Below, piece by piece: positions 11,290-23,630 of a DNA stretch of 64,000 bases. Within the stretch, counting starts at the first letter, position 1. Each line of letters begins with the position of its first letter. The stretch spans positions 16,780,802 through 16,844,801 of the forward strand of contig NC_045148.1 in the NCBI RefSeq assembly GCF_008831285.2, read 5' to 3'. The stretch comes from Nymphaea colorata (taxonomy: Eukaryota > Streptophyta > Magnoliopsida > Nymphaeales > Nymphaeaceae). The notes below the pieces were generated by a model, which saw nothing but the letters and a program-made list of their open reading frames with translations, was not told where the DNA came from and ran no database searches. A program made the translations under genes and the position numbers.

Positions 11290-14147
11290 CGACTCATGAC
11301 TCTTAACATTCTTTAAACTTGGTGAATGTTTGCACTGGCAATCCTTTGGTAGGAGTTTTCAGGTCTCGTTATGCTCCAATCCCTTTATTTCATCTTTCAT
11401 TGCTACATGCCATTTTTCAACATCTTTTGCTTCTACAAAAGAAGCTGGTTCGATCTCCTCCATGATGACATAGTTTGCATCTGCATACTTTGGATTTGGT
11501 TTTGGTATTCTCGTTGATCTTCTTAGTGTTATGGGTGCTTCTTCTGGCTCTTCAAGTTGTGATGGTCTTTCTTCTTCTGCACTTCTTTGTTGAACTGGAC
11601 TTATTCCTATTCTCCAAGGATCTGCATGTTCTTCTTGTCTTGGGCTATGAACTTATTTATTTGATCATCTTGCTTCTTTGACTTCCGGCTCAGGTTCGCC
11701 TTGATTCATCTCAAATTATATTTTGTTTCGAACATCTCTCTCAAGAACTGGAGAGTCTGGAAGCGTCTTCTTCTCTTCTGACCACCACGATGATGCTTCA
11801 TCGAAGATGACATCGCGAGAAACATAAACTTGTCATGTGCTAGAATTAGCACATCTCCATCCCTTTCGATATGGATCATATCCAACAAAGACACACCTCT
11901 GTGCCTTCTTGTTGAACTTAGTCCTTTGCTGCTCAGATAGAAAAACATAACATACACAACCAAATACTCTAAAATAACTCATAGATGGCTTCCTTTTATG
12001 GAGCATTTCATATGGAGACTCAAAATTAAATCTTGGCAACGGTAGTCGATTAATAACGTGTACAGTGGTGCTGACATACTCGGCCCAAAATCTTGGTGGC
12101 ATGTTCTTTGCATGCATCATGCTTCGACATGTTTCTGCAATGTGATGATTTTTCCGTTCTGCCACTCCATTTTGTTGTGGCGTATAGGCACGTGAATTGC
12201 CTTCGAATACCATGTTGCCTCATGTATGCCATAAACATGTCTGATGTATATTCACCACCATTATCAGTCCGTAGACACCAAATTCTATACCCAAGTTCTT
12301 TGTGCACCATCTTATGAAACTCCTTAAACTTTTCAAGTGCTTCAAACTTTCCTTTCATAAAATAGATCCAAGTATATCTTGAAAAATCATCAATAAATGT
12401 GATAAAATACCACTTACCTCCAACTGATGGGTCTTGTACTTTATCGAATACATCTGAATACTCAAGCTCGAACGGTGCTTTAGCTCTGTACTTGGAATCT
12501 TTGAATGGTCTTCTGTGCGCCTTTCGATATTGGCATCCAGCCCAGACTTTGTCTCTTTGTACTTCAAGTTTTGGCAAGCCAATCAATTGTCCCTTATTAG
12601 ACATCTTTCGGAATTTGTTGTATACGACATGAGTCAGCCTCTCATGCCAGATGTCTATTGTGTCATGCTTCTTTGCTTTGTCAATATATGTTGTTTCTGC
12701 TGACAGGACATATATTGACTCAACTTTTCTTCCTTAAAATATGGGAGTTCCTTGAACATATTTATTTTTATAAACTTTCACATCATTTGGGCCGAACAAT
12801 ACATAGTGCCCTAAAGCTGTAAGTTGTGACACAGACAACAAGTTCTTTGTCATTCCTGAAACATGATAAACATTCCGTAAAATCAGGTCTTTAACGAAGT
12901 TGGCTACAACCTCTGCTTCTCCAATATGTGCCACTGGGAGCTTTGTGTTGTTAGCAGTAACAACAACTCGATTTTCATCATATTCTTTCATACTTAAGAA
13001 CTTGTTCTCACCACCAGTCATATGGTTTGAACATCCAGAATCCATTACCCAATCAGTTTGATAATTGATCTTCTCTTCTTTTTCTTTTACTAGTTTTGTA
13101 TGGGCGGAATTACATCTTTCTTGTTTAATATCCTCTTTAACTTCCGTTGAGTACAGAAACGAACTTTTATGTGTAGTCTCATTAGCTCCCCCATGTTGCT
13201 TACTTGTCATGACTACATTTCCTTCATTTATTTTGACTCTGCAGTCACAAGCACAATGACACAATCTTCCACATCTAAAATACATTTTCTTTGGTCTTCA
13301 CTGCTGTGTAGTTTCTCTTCTTTTCTTTTCTATATTTTTCTCTTTCTTTTCATCAATGTTCCTACTTGGATACCTAATGACTGGCTTAGCTGGCCAACGT
13401 GATCACTGACCCTTACTAAATAAAGCTTCCTCATTATTTCCTTTGAGAGAAAGCCCAACCATTTGCTTCGCTAATGTTTCTTGATGGATCAAGAGATTTT
13501 CTAACTCTAACAAAGTTGGTTGAACTAACCAGCCTTGAACACCAATCATAAAACTGCCAAATTTTGGACGAAGTCCTCGAACAAGGATTCTCTGCATACG
13601 GGCCTCACTAATCTCAACAAAGTTGGTTGAACTAACCAGCCTTGAACACCAATCATAAAACTGCCAAATTTTGGACGAAGTCCTCGAACAAGGATTCTCT
13701 GCATACGGGCCTCACTAATCTTAGACTCAGGGTCAATTTGAGAAATCTCCCTACAGATGTTTTTGACCTTCATAAAATATTCTGCTATCGACATACTTCC
13801 CTGAGTTAATGTAGCTAATTCATTTTCTAACAATTGTAGGTGGGCATCATTAGCTCAAGAAAATAGGGTTGCAAAAGTATCTCTTGCTTCTTTAAGAGTC
13901 TTAGCATCACGTATATGCTCTAATAAATCCTTCTCAATTGATACTTTAATTGCAAATAGAGTTTTCCCTACTTTGATCATCCATTTTTTTTAACATCCTC
14001 ATCGACAGGAATATTAGTGTCTGATTCCAATACTATCTCCCATAATTCTTGTCCTAGAAAGTACTACTCCATACAAGATTTCCAATAGCCATAATTGCTA
14101 TTGTTAAGTTTCTCAATATTATTTAATGTAACCGCTAATGCCGCCAT
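11290..14147 (-). pseudogene. Copia-3 gag-protease-integrase remnant
   Basis: Read on the minus strand from an ATG at 14147 (MAALAVTLNNIEKLNNSNYG, a Copia gag start). A gag segment with IAEYFMKVKNI follows at 13546-13833, then a decayed zinc knuckle (CGRLCHCACDC, 13.28 kb), a protease motif DSGCSNHMTGG (near 13.04 kb), and integrase core motifs FIDDFSRYTW, LRTDNGGEY, PQQNGVAERKNH and HVINRLP (11.9-12.6 kb). Several frameshifts and stops separate these parts. The last readable piece (about 11.3-11.5 kb) is the linker leading to RT, ending in a stop before the polypurine tract. A 107-bp tandem duplication interrupts gag. Confidence 0.85.
13509..13722. repeat. 107-bp perfect tandem duplication in Copia-3 gag
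   Basis: Bases 13509-13615 are repeated at 13616-13722 with almost no difference. The length is not a multiple of three, so it breaks the gag frame. Near identity implies a recent event. Confidence 0.85.
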
Positions 14148-14209
14148 AATTTCAGAATATAATCGACCCAATTAATCTTACTAGTAAATCGGCCCTTAAA
14201 CTGAACCTC

Positions 14210-14221
14210 GCTCTGATACCA
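14210..14221 (-). other. Copia-3 primer-binding site
   Basis: The minus strand reads TGGTATCAGAGC, the standard Copia primer site complementary to the 3' part of plant initiator methionine tRNA. It lies two bases inside the right LTR. Confidence 0.85.
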
Positions 14222-14223
14222 CT

Positions 14224-14865
14224 TGTTGGAAAAACCAAATGCTGGCCCTAGATATATCTGAGATCCAAACTCGTATTTATGCAGAGAAAATCTGGCAGAG
14301 TCTCGACGTCCAAAATGATTCTCAATAATAAACTTGATAAAGTATACTTAATAAGAAAATAACCAAACGAAAATAGCTCACAAAGTGTGCTAAAACCCAA
14401 TCATTGGAAATCTTAAAATGGAAACTATTTATTTATCAAACTGGATATTACAAAGGAAGTCTCAAGAAAACTCACCTCGGCTCACGTAGTGAGCTAAAAC
14501 ACCCAACGCCCTTGCAGCACATTCTTGAAACTTCAACACTCGGGCTTACGAAGTGAACGCACGAGCTAACGCTCACCAGCTCACAAATGGAGCACACGCT
14601 CAACTCACAAAGTGAGCACCCAAGATCACTCAACCTGATTTTTCTATTTCACACACTCAAAATGCCCATCATCCCCTATTAATAGGGAGAGGAAGTCGAT
14701 GGTGGATGCTTCCACCGTTTTCTTCACCTTGTTTATTTTATTTTTTATTATTTCTTTTTACTTTTTGTAATCATTACATTTGGCCACCGACTTAAGAGAG
14801 AGGAGGCTAGTTGCCTCTTGAGTCTTCTCGACTCTTTCGAAGAAAGTCGGTGGTGACTCTCTACA
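14224..14865 (-). repeat. Copia-3 right LTR (5' LTR)
   Basis: Begins TGTTGGAAAAACC and ends GACTCTCTACA (TG...CA). It is 642 bases long and homologous to 10634-11267. Confidence 0.85.
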
Positions 14866-15282
14866 TATTATAGGACAGTCTTTGAGAGGGCTTCACAATT
14901 TTTTCACCACGTAGGTATTTATGTTTGAGAAAACCGCATCGAGTGAACGGAGCAATAATGAATGATGCGTATAACTAAGCTTGCTTACTTTCTTGTACCT
15001 CAAGTTCGATCAATTCGTGGCTTCTTGTAGGAACCTTTTATATATTTGGAGATCGAACAAAAGATTGGTTCTACATTCTTTTGTGATCGTTCTCTCTGTT
15101 TCGTGGACTTGAAGAATAGTATCTCTTTTGTCGACATTGGTTTCATGTAAAAGTTATTTTTTCGTTCTTTATTGTGTATTTAAAGTTAAATTGATATTGT
15201 GTATTTAAAGTTAAATTCTAGGGTGTAGAATGAATATTAGCATAGGTCAAATGGAGGATTAACCCTGCAATGGACTTCAATA
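14866..15282. other. Intergenic, no gene seen
   Basis: AT-rich sequence with a short direct duplication of TATTGTGTATTTAAAGTTAAA near 15171-15215. A stretch around TTTTTTCACCACGTA resembles 47900-47920, in the upstream flank of S4. Confidence 0.4.
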
Positions 15283-15401
15283 TGTAGTTCATGGTAGGGG
15301 ATCCTACGTAGCTTCCCCTGATTCAGACGTTGTTCGTGCAGATTGTCTCATTACAAGTATAGCCGTGATCATGATTCGGATATCTTGCACTTGCAACCCT
15401 T
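15283..15401 (-). pseudogene. S5: N-terminal relic of a secreted-protein gene
   Basis: Homologous to the first 40 codons of S1. The start codon has become AAG (15399-15401) in an otherwise matching CTCAAGxxGGGTTGC context. The signal-peptide region reads ITAILVMRQS with stops in it, and SESGEAT is retained just before a stop. The proline-rich half is absent. It is a dead copy, closest in sequence to S1 and S4. Confidence 0.65.
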
Positions 15402-16561
15402 CTTGAGAGAGAAAGTAAGGTTAATTCAGCCTATTCTAAGAAAGTATGAGGAGTATTTCATCTGTTCGACAAAAAAAAAACAGAATCTCTCCTCCAACCT
15501 CTTGTCTCTTATGATGAACCTGCTTTTAGTACCTTAGGGTATCAAGTGCACATATATATAAAAGCAAAATCGAGCGAGGGAGTCCAACTCCTGTTTATAG
15601 TTACAATTCTTTTTTCGGGTGCTATTCCTTTTAACTTCCAGCTTGGTTTACAGGGACTTCGTGCTAACTGAAACTAAAATTGAACCTCTTGATTTGAGGT
15701 GCACGCCAGAAAGTTACATCTTCCTTTGATTTAGTGTTTTTCAGGCCCCCATCTTCCATTTTTTCTTTTTACCAACAATCATCCTCCAAGAGGTGGAGAT
15801 AAAATATCTGAATTATGACGATTTCTTTTTACTTTATAACATCGGAACACCTAGAAGCTACGTGCCATCTTCAAACTGGAGAGGACAAATTTGAAAACTA
15901 TTAAATTGCAATTCATCTTTTGCGGATATGCTCATGAAGAGAAGATTATCATGAGAAATATTGGGGAGAAAATAAAGGCCTTTACTTGATCCCACCAAAA
16001 TATTTTAGGAAAGATAGTTGTACCTCACATGTCCAACCGAAAGTTTAGAAATCGGCGAAAAAAATCCTTTATAAAAATCAAGGAGAAATTTGACTCATTA
16101 TTTATCGCCATAGGATGGCTGAACCATAGTACACAATAATACAGAAATATGAAGAGCATAGGTCAGCCAAGGGATGAGATCGTTCCATTGAAGAGCATTG
16201 GCCCGCTGAGCCCTTAATGACGGTAGTGAAATGATTTCATAAGCTGGAGCTAAATGTGGGTCAAAACTTGATATCTTTTATATGGTAGTAGATCATAATA
16301 ACTAATTTGAAAATTTTATTAAAAAACTAATTTTGGACAAATTGGCTAATGAACCAACTAAATCCAATGTCTACATTACTCAAACTTGGTTATGTTAAAA
16401 GCTATAAAGTTCATATTGTATCTAAATAACTACTGTTTAATATTTTTGTTGAAGGAGCAATATTATTCAGTTGTTAATCTACAACCATAGACCTCTAAAA
16501 ACTAAAAAAGTTTGTTGCAAACTCACAGATTTCCCCTATTAAATAGATGCATATTTTAGCC
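15402..16561. other. Intergenic, no gene seen
   Basis: AT-rich with only short open frames that carry no recognisable motif. Confidence 0.4.
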
Positions 16562-17206
16562 TGCAGTATCAGTGACATGAAATTATCTTTTTTCATTAAC
16601 GTATTTTCCATTACTATATTTTTAAAGGTATGTCAGCGTATACGAAACCGTATCGGCCACAATAGATAAGCAATTTCCGAAACGCCACCTGGCAGAACGT
16701 TCGTCCCGAAACTGCCAAGTCTTGTTGTTGGTATTTTACTATTACCAAATCAACTATTGAAGTATTTTACTTATTCTCCACTTTCCTTACTTTCAAATAT
16801 TTCCCAATGGGCTATAATTGTAGAAAATGGGCTCGGAATAATATAGTACAAAAAGAAAAAGGAAATCCAGAGGAAATCCACCACTAGATCTGAATATGAA
16901 TCTCTCATAGTGGTTTTTTTTACTTTTGGTTCAAGCTCTCAGCCTCCAGCAGCAATAATCACCAAGTTTTGATGAAGTGCGTGGCGATTCCACATAATAA
17001 GCACCAATATTGTTAATTTTCAAACACCAAACTCAGTAAGAAAAGGGAAACAAAAAGCATATTCTGTGACTTGTGCAAACCTCTGATGTGAAAGTTCAAC
17101 TTCTTTGATAAACATGGGTGATCATAAATCTGAGACCAAGATTTGCAGGTTGAAGAATTACAGCAGGAGAGCTGGAGAGGTGATGTAGAATGCATTAATG
17201 TCGATG
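16562..17206. repeat. Duplicated block A, copy 1, left part
   Basis: Matches 33571-34214 throughout, sharing for example GTGACATGAAATTATCTTTT and CAATTTCCGAAACGCCACCT. It lies downstream (3') of S2, separated from it only by Copia-1. The rest of the copy is at 22531-23630. Confidence 0.85.
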
Positions 17207-17211
17207 CTTTT

Positions 17212-17451
17212 TGTTGGAAAGAAGATCTAAGATAAGCTTTCCATAACAAAATATCACAACAGTTTTTGTTTATCTTTATCATATCTAAGCAATAGTTGAT
17301 CCAATGCCTAGAAAATCTCTGTTATCTCTTTTAGAGATTTACCCAAAGTTATATATCGTCCATTATAAATATGGAGATCTGTCATGAATACAAGCAAGTG
17401 AAAGCTTTCTTTCTCTGTTCTTCCTTGTTCTTTACCATTACAAGTTTATCA
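17212..17451 (+). repeat. Copia-1 5' LTR
   Basis: TG...CA ended, 240 bases, followed at once by the primer site. It carries a TATA-like ATTATAAATATGG near 17361. Confidence 0.95.
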
Positions 17452-17463
17452 TGGTATCAGAGC
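17452..17463 (+). other. Copia-1 primer-binding site
   Basis: TGGTATCAGAGC, complementary to the initiator methionine tRNA 3' region, directly after the 5' LTR. Confidence 0.9.
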
Positions 17464-18046
17464 GGGTGTTTATCCAACCTATTCTCATCAATGAGCTTCT
17501 CATCCTCTATATCCTCTGCTTCCGTGTGTACATCCTGTAAACCCCTCACTCCCCTTTCCAACCTCTAGCCAAACTCTGGAATAGGGCACTTTCACCAAAC
17601 CCAATTACAGAGATGGAGGAGGAGAGGGCATTGTATGGGTTTACGACAATGAGTTGTTCAACCATGTAGGAAGACTGCTGCTGCTGCCTCACCATGTCCC
17701 GCTTCTTTCCCATCTACAATTACCACTCAGAAAGAAGCACAGATCGGAGGTCCCTTTTACTCTTAGATCTCCTCGCCCGATAGCAAGAGATTGGCGGCGC
17801 TTCCCCAAAACCATACTCTCCCAGGGCATAAGTGCAGGGCTGGAATAGGGCACCTTCACCATATCCAATTACAGAGATGGAGGAGGAGAGGGCGTTGTTT
17901 TGGGTTTGCTGCTACGGGACCAGAGGAAGGATCTGAACTTCCGCCTTTCCCCTTTCTCTCACAGATGGGCAGAGTTTAAAGTTGTCCGCCTGTTGTTCGG
18001 GTCTTCGTAAATTTCTCTAATCACAAGCATCTTTAATCAAAGGAGA

Positions 18047-21000
18047 ATGGCAGAAAGAAGCGATGCAACAACAAGTTATGCCAACGAGCTTAATGCTTCA
18101 AGTCCATATTATATCCATCATTCAGATGGACCAGGTACTACTCTTGTATCTCATCTTTTCACTGGAGAAAATTACACTATGTGGCCCAAGGCTATTATGA
18201 TGGCCCTTAGTGCCAAAAACAAGCTTGGCTTTGTGGATGGGTCACTCCCCAAGCCTGAGAGTCCTCCAAGTCTCAAACTCACGTGGGAGCGATGTAACAA
18301 TCTTGTCCAGTCATGGATCTTGAATTCGATCCATAAAGACTTGACTGTTATTGTGATCCATGCCACGTTTGCAACAGAAGTTTGGAGGGACCTTGAGGCC
18401 AGATTCACCCAAACGAATGGACCTTGCATATACCAAATACAACAACAAATCATAAATTGCAGACAACATCAATCATCTATTGCAGCTTACTACACCAAGA
18501 TGAAGGGATTGTGGGATGAACTAGCATTATTATATGTTGACGTTCTTAATTGTTCTTGTGGGTCCATGAAAGCTATTACAGATCTTCGTCAACAGCACCA
18601 TCTTATGCAACTTTTAATGGGGCTCAATGATAGTTATGCAGCTGTTAGAAGTCACCTCTTATTAATGGATCCTCTTCCAACCATAGCCAAGGCGTACTCT
18701 CTTCTCATCCAAGAAGAAAAACAAAGAGACGTCAATATTATTCAAAATGATGAAAAGACTTCTATTCTTGTTGTTCAATCCAATGATGGAGACAAATGCA
18801 ATAAAATCAAGGAGAAGGGAAGACCTCGACTAAAATGCGAACATTGCGGGAAACTCGGTCACATCAAGGCAAAGTGTTATTTCCTCGTTGGTTTTCCTAA
18901 CAAGTCGGGTTCTTACAATGCACCAACAAGGCCGAAGGTGAACGCCACAAGGTCCCCTGCTATCGATCAGTCCCAAACTCAGCTATTTCAAAAATTTCTT
19001 GAGTTCATGGAAAACTCAAGCCGAGGTACCAATGACCCCAAAATAAATCTTTCAGGTAAGCTACCACCACTCATTTCTTGTGCCACAACCAGCCAATCAT
19101 GGATTCTTGACACCGGAGCAACCCACCACATCACCAATGTTTTATCTAATCTCGACCAACCCGTAACCATAAATCATCCACCAATTAGCCTACCCAATGG
19201 CTCTAAAACTCCTGTATCACATATAGGAGATGTGATTATTTCTCCCACCATCACACTCAAAAATGTGTTATATGTCCCAACATTCAATTTCAATCTCATT
19301 TCCATACCTAAGCTTTGTAGTGACTCAAAATGTGATGCAAAATTTATTGAGAACTTTTGTCTATTGCAAGACCGTAACTCGACGACTACGATTGGAATGG
19401 GTAGACTGAAAAACGGGTTGTACGTCCTCAATGAAGAAAGAGTTGTTGTTAGCACAACCACAACCAAACCTATACCTTGGCATCTCAGACATGGGCACGC
19501 TTCTAATCCCAAACTTTTTACGTTGTCTCGCTTGAAACTGATTGATTCCTATATGTCATTTGATAATTGTGATACTTGTTTTGTTGCAAAAGGTACTAGA
19601 CTTCCTTTTCCAATTAGTTCCATCTCTACTCATGCACCTTTTGAATTGATTCACTGTGATGTTTGGGGAGGCTACCAAACACCTTCATTAAGTGGCGCAC
19701 ATTATTTCTTAACAATAGTAGATGATTTCTCTCGATCTACATGGGTCTATCTTATGAGACACAAATCTGAAGTCTTTTGCATGATTAGAGATTTTGTCAC
19801 TCTTATAGAAAATCAATTTCAAACAAGAATCAAAATTATTAGGAGTGATAATGGGACTGAATTTTTTTCTCAAGATATGCAAAATTTTCTTCATGAAAAG
19901 GGCATTGATCGTCAATATAGTTGTGTTGCTACACCACAACAAAATGGAGTAGTTGAACACAAGCATCGAGATCTTTTAAACATGGCTCGATCACTTATTT
20001 TCCAAGCAAATTTGCCCATAAAATTTTGGGGAGAGTGTATTACCACGGCAGCCTATTTGCTAAATAGGTTACCCACTGATGCACTTCACAATAAAATGCC
20101 TTATGAAATCTTGTTCAAACAAACCCCCAATTACAAACACTTACGCGTGTTTGGATGTTTATGTTATAACCATAATATTTACAAAAAGCATAAATTTGAT
20201 ATGTGTGCAAGAAGATGTATCTTTCTTGGATACCCATCGGACAAGCGGCATATCAAGTTTATGATCTTGAAAACAATGTTTTATTCACCAGTAGGGATGT
20301 TCGTTTTTGTGAAAACTATTTTCCTTACAAAAATGAAAATATTTCTAGTGGAGATGAAATGGTAGTGCTTCCCTTACCATTCAGTGATCAAATTTTAGGC
20401 GAGCATGAGATCTTTTCAAATCATGCCCAGCACCAAGATCCCCCTATCCTTAACTTGCCAACAAACCATGCCCACCACAATATTCAACCTAGTGATGAAC
20501 TAGACAACCAAATCCAAGACACTAGTAATGTCAACCTAGACACCACCAATGATTCTATCCAACTCCGTAGGTCTTCCCGCCCAAGACACATGCCCAATCA
20601 TCTTAAAGATTACAAGTGTTTTTCTGCTCTACCCATTTCCAACAAGTTGTTACCGAATGATGGTTCAACAATAACAAAAGGTACACGTTATCCAATTGCT
20701 TCATATATTGATCATTCCAATTTCACCTCTCATTATCAATGTTTCATGACTACCCTACTTGAGCAACATGAGCCTTCATCCAGGACCCAAAGTGGTGCGA
20801 CGCCATGCGTGCTGAAATTGATGCATTGCAAGAAAACCAGACTTGGACCCTCACCAAGCTACCTTCCGGCAAAACCCCCATCAGTTGCAAATGGGTGTTC
20901 AGGATCAAATACCAATCTGATGGATCAGTTGAAAGATACAAGGTCCACCCAAAGGATACACTCAAACTGAAGGTGTTGATTATAATGAGAACTTCGCCCC

Positions 21001-22217
21001 TGTTGCCAAAATTTCTACCATCCGTTGTTTGTTCGCCCTTGCAGCCATTAAACAATGGCATCTATTTCAGGTTGATGTTAATAACGCATTTGCTTCATGG
21101 CAAAGAAGTATATATGCAGTTGCCACCTGGGTTCACTCGACAAGGGGAGAAAGATATAGTGTGTCGATTGAACAAATCAATTTATGGACTTAAGCAATCA
21201 TCACGAAATTGGTTCTCTAAATTGACAACATTTCTCAAAAGTTTGGGTTTTTCCCAATCAAAGGCAGATTACTCCTTATTTTCCAAAATCACGACTAGAG
21301 GAAGTATATTTCTAGTGATCTATGTAGATGATATAATTATTGCAGGCAATGATTTATTGGGAATCAAGAATCTCAAATATGTGATGAATGAGAGATTCAA
21401 GCTAAAAGACTTGGGAAAGCTTAGATACATGCTTGGCATTGAAGTTGCAAGATCTGAAAAAAGGATATTTTTATCTCAAAAGAAATATCTTCTCAATATT
21501 TTACATGAAACAAGCTATATGGGAGCAAAACCATATGACTCCCCCATGGAACAACACTTGAAGCTTGATAATGAAGAAGGAGAGGTCCTCAAAGATGTCA
21601 GTCAATACAGAAAAATCATTGGTAAGCTCATATATTTGACTATAACTAGACCCGACATCGTACATACGGTACATATATTAAGTCAATTTATGAGCAAACC
21701 TCGCATCCCACATAGAGAAGCGATGAATCGTCTTCTAAAGTACCTAAAGGGAACTGCAGGCTATGGGGTATTATTGTCTTCAGCTGGTCCCATCCAACTT
21801 AAGGCATATTGTGATTCAAATTGGGCATCATGTCCCATGACTCAAAGATCGACAAGTGGATATTGCACTATGATCGGCAACAGTCCCATTACATGGAAAA
21901 CTAAGAAACAAGCAACAGTTTCTAGGTCTTCTACTGAAGCTGAATACCGATCCATGGCACTTGCAACATGTGAACTCACATGGCTTAAAGCTCTTCTACA
22001 GGATTTTGGGATATCTCACACACAGCCTATCACTTTATTTTGCGATAATCAAGCCGCAATGCACATAGCAGCCAATCGTGTATTTCAGGAACGGACCAAG
22101 CATATTGAAATTGACTGTCATATTGTTAGAGACAAAATTCTAAGTGGAGAGATTCAAACTCAATTTGTGCCCTCATCTCAGCAAGTTGCAGACGTATTCA
22201 CTAAGTCACTAGGATGA
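18047..22217 (+). pseudogene. Copia-1 gag-pol polyprotein, frame broken
   Basis: The first open frame (18047-20365, 772 residues) begins MAERSDATTS. It holds a Copia-type gag domain, a CCHC knuckle CEHCGKLGHIKAKC near residue 264, a protease motif LDTGATHHIT near 353, the GAG-pre-integrase motif WHLRHGHAS near 478, and integrase with the D-D-E residues in CDVWGG (about 536), RSDNGTEF (about 600) and GVVEHKH (about 636). The frame then shifts near 20.2-20.36 kb to a linker frame (20203-20970). It shifts again near 20.8-20.97 kb to a 470-residue frame holding reverse transcriptase (YVDDIIIAG, near 21322) and RNase H (YCDSNWAS near 21808, ending VADVFTKSLG). Two frameshifts make it unlikely to yield a full polyprotein. 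Confidence 0.92.
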
Positions 22218-22275
22218 AAAGTGCTCCAAATATTAAGAAGCAAGTTGGCACTCTTCAATCAAGGAACGCCAACTT

Positions 22276-22284
22276 GAAGGGGAG
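22276..22284 (+). other. Copia-1 polypurine tract
   Basis: GAAGGGGAG immediately before the 3' LTR. It primes plus-strand synthesis in this element class. Confidence 0.85.
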
Positions 22285-22525
22285 TGTTGGAAAGAAGATC
22301 TAAGATAAGTTTTCCATAACAAAATATCACAACAGTTTTTGTTTATCTTTATCATATCTAAGCAATAGCTTGATCCAATCCCTAGAAAAACTCTGTTTTC
22401 TCTTTTAGAGATTTACCCAAAGTTATGTATCGTCCATTATAAATATGGAGATCTGTCCTGAATACAAGCAAGTGAAAGCTTTCTTTCTTTGTTCTTCCTT
22501 GTTCTTTACCATTACAAGTTTATCA
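22285..22525 (+). repeat. Copia-1 3' LTR
   Basis: 241 bases, matching 17212-17451 with about eight differences, then the CTTTT target duplication. Confidence 0.95.
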
Positions 22526-22530
22526 CTTTT

Positions 22531-23630
22531 TTTCCGGAAAAAAACGTTGTACGTGTCTCCACATACGAACCAAACAAGACGCAATTCAGAACATCGCTTC
22601 ACTGACTACTTGCCTGATGATTTTTAGTCCAAAAATGGAAGAAAAGAAAAGAACAGAAGAACTCGGAAGCAACTAGTTCTACTACATGGGGGGAGTGGGA
22701 GGTGGGGGTACACCGAAACGCAAGTATGGGTTGCGATTGGGAATAGGCGACTGCGGGCTTTGATCAGCCTTCTTGCTAGAAGCCCATGGACATTCTTGCC
22801 CAATCAAACTTGCCAAATCCCTCTGTAAGTATTTCCCGGGGTATATTCCAATATGTTGTCGCGTGCTGATAACCTTCTTCCCGATTTTCCAGCTGATGCC
22901 ATGGAAGGGATAGTATGCCGTGGGTTTCCCTGTTGCTGTTGCTGCAGCAGAGTAGCTCATCACAAGCAAGGCCACAGCGGCAAACAGTAAGGGTGTCTTG
23001 ACAATCCAGCAACCCATTCAGCGAGCAAGAGAGCGAATAAGACTGTTCAACTGTGGCCCGTGTATGTAGGATGAAGAAGGAAGGGTGGGAGTCGAAGTAT
23101 TTAATTAGCAGAGATCCGCTGAGTCAAGGTGACGGCAAGTGCGACTGCTTTGGAACATGGAAGAAGATGACATCACAGTTCTAGCATCCATGGGACCATA
23201 AGGTTCGTAGAAAGACCCCACGGTTGGCCCGATCCCATTGAAATGTCTGTTTCACAGACATTTCTTTCCAATAAAGTCATTTTTATCATATCCGAAATAT
23301 CTTCTTCAGAAGAACTAAGTGTAATTCAGCTTCAGCGTTTTCTTTAACTGTGTGTATTTGGCGGCCCTACCATTAGAAGGCGAACGTGAAGAGGAAACAA
23401 CCAAGAAGAAGCAAGGGAGTACCAAGATGCCACAGCCACTGTTTTTTGACTTGCGAAGAAAGTTGAAGATGGAGTGCCTAAGCAAGAAGGGAGCCTTTAA
23501 AGTACGCATGAAATTTTCTCCTGTTCATTTGCAATCAATTAAGCTGGTAGATAAGATAAGACGAGAGAGTTCATTGATTTTGCCTTATCTAAGGAACTAA
23601 AGGAAGAAAATTTGGTGGCCTTAATAAATA
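22531..23630. repeat. Duplicated block A, copy 1, right part
   Basis: Matches 41435-42525 at high identity, including the S2/S3 gene and its upstream region. Similarity ends just after the shared GGTGGCCTTAATAAATAT. Confidence 0.9.
22682..23017 (-). CDS. S2: small secreted proline-rich protein, unknown family
   Basis: 111 residues, intact, distantly related to S1. MGCWIVKTPLLFAAVALLVM is a signal peptide ending near the SAAATA segment. The mature part keeps the family pattern: a YPFHG word, KIGKKVIS, a GKYLQRD segment, CPWASSKK and a proline-rich end with PNRNPYLRF and PPPPTPP. The start is fixed by alignment of MGC with S1. Both S1 and S2 keep a single mature cysteine, in different places. 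An AT-rich TTAAATAC on the minus strand (about 23096-23104) could be its TATA box. S3 is a near-identical copy with a stop. No known peptide-hormone motif is visible, so the function is unknown. Confidence 0.6.
   Translation of the reverse strand: MGCWIVKTPLLFAAVALLVMSYSAAATATGKPTAYYPFHGISWKIGKKVISTRQHIGIYPGKYLQRDLASLIGQECPWASSKKADQSPQSPIPNRNPYLRFGVPPPPTPPM

Larger units (their letters stand above)
10634..14865 (-). mobile_element. Copia-3: Ty1/Copia retrotransposon with RT deleted
   Basis: A minus-strand element of about 4.2 kb. Two similar LTRs enclose gag, protease and integrase remnants. The primer site lies by the right LTR, and a polypurine tract (minus-strand AATGAGGGGGAGA, 11268-11280) lies by the left LTR. 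Between the integrase end and the polypurine tract only about 430 bases remain, so reverse transcriptase and RNase H are missing. The five bases outside the two ends (TTAAT and TATTA) do not match cleanly, so the target duplication is not established. The solo LTR at 43864 belongs to the same family. Confidence 0.85.
17212..22525 (+). mobile_element. Copia-1: nearly complete Ty1/Copia retrotransposon
   Basis: 5.3 kb, flanked by the 5-bp target duplication CTTTT (17207-17211 and 22526-22530). LTRs of 240 and 241 bases start TGTTGGAAAG and end TTATCA. They differ at about eight positions by my reading, so this is the youngest-looking of the three Copia elements here. Primer site and polypurine tract sit where expected. 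Gag, protease, integrase, reverse transcriptase and RNase H all survive in order, but the polyprotein frame is broken at two places. It inserted into duplicated block A, just downstream of S2. Confidence 0.95.

Noticed and set aside
23352-23600. 82-codon frame present in both block A copies (also 42243-42491)
   Set aside because: It starts at GTG, not ATG. Of six base differences between copies, five change the residue, which is neutral-like. It looks like duplicated non-coding DNA.
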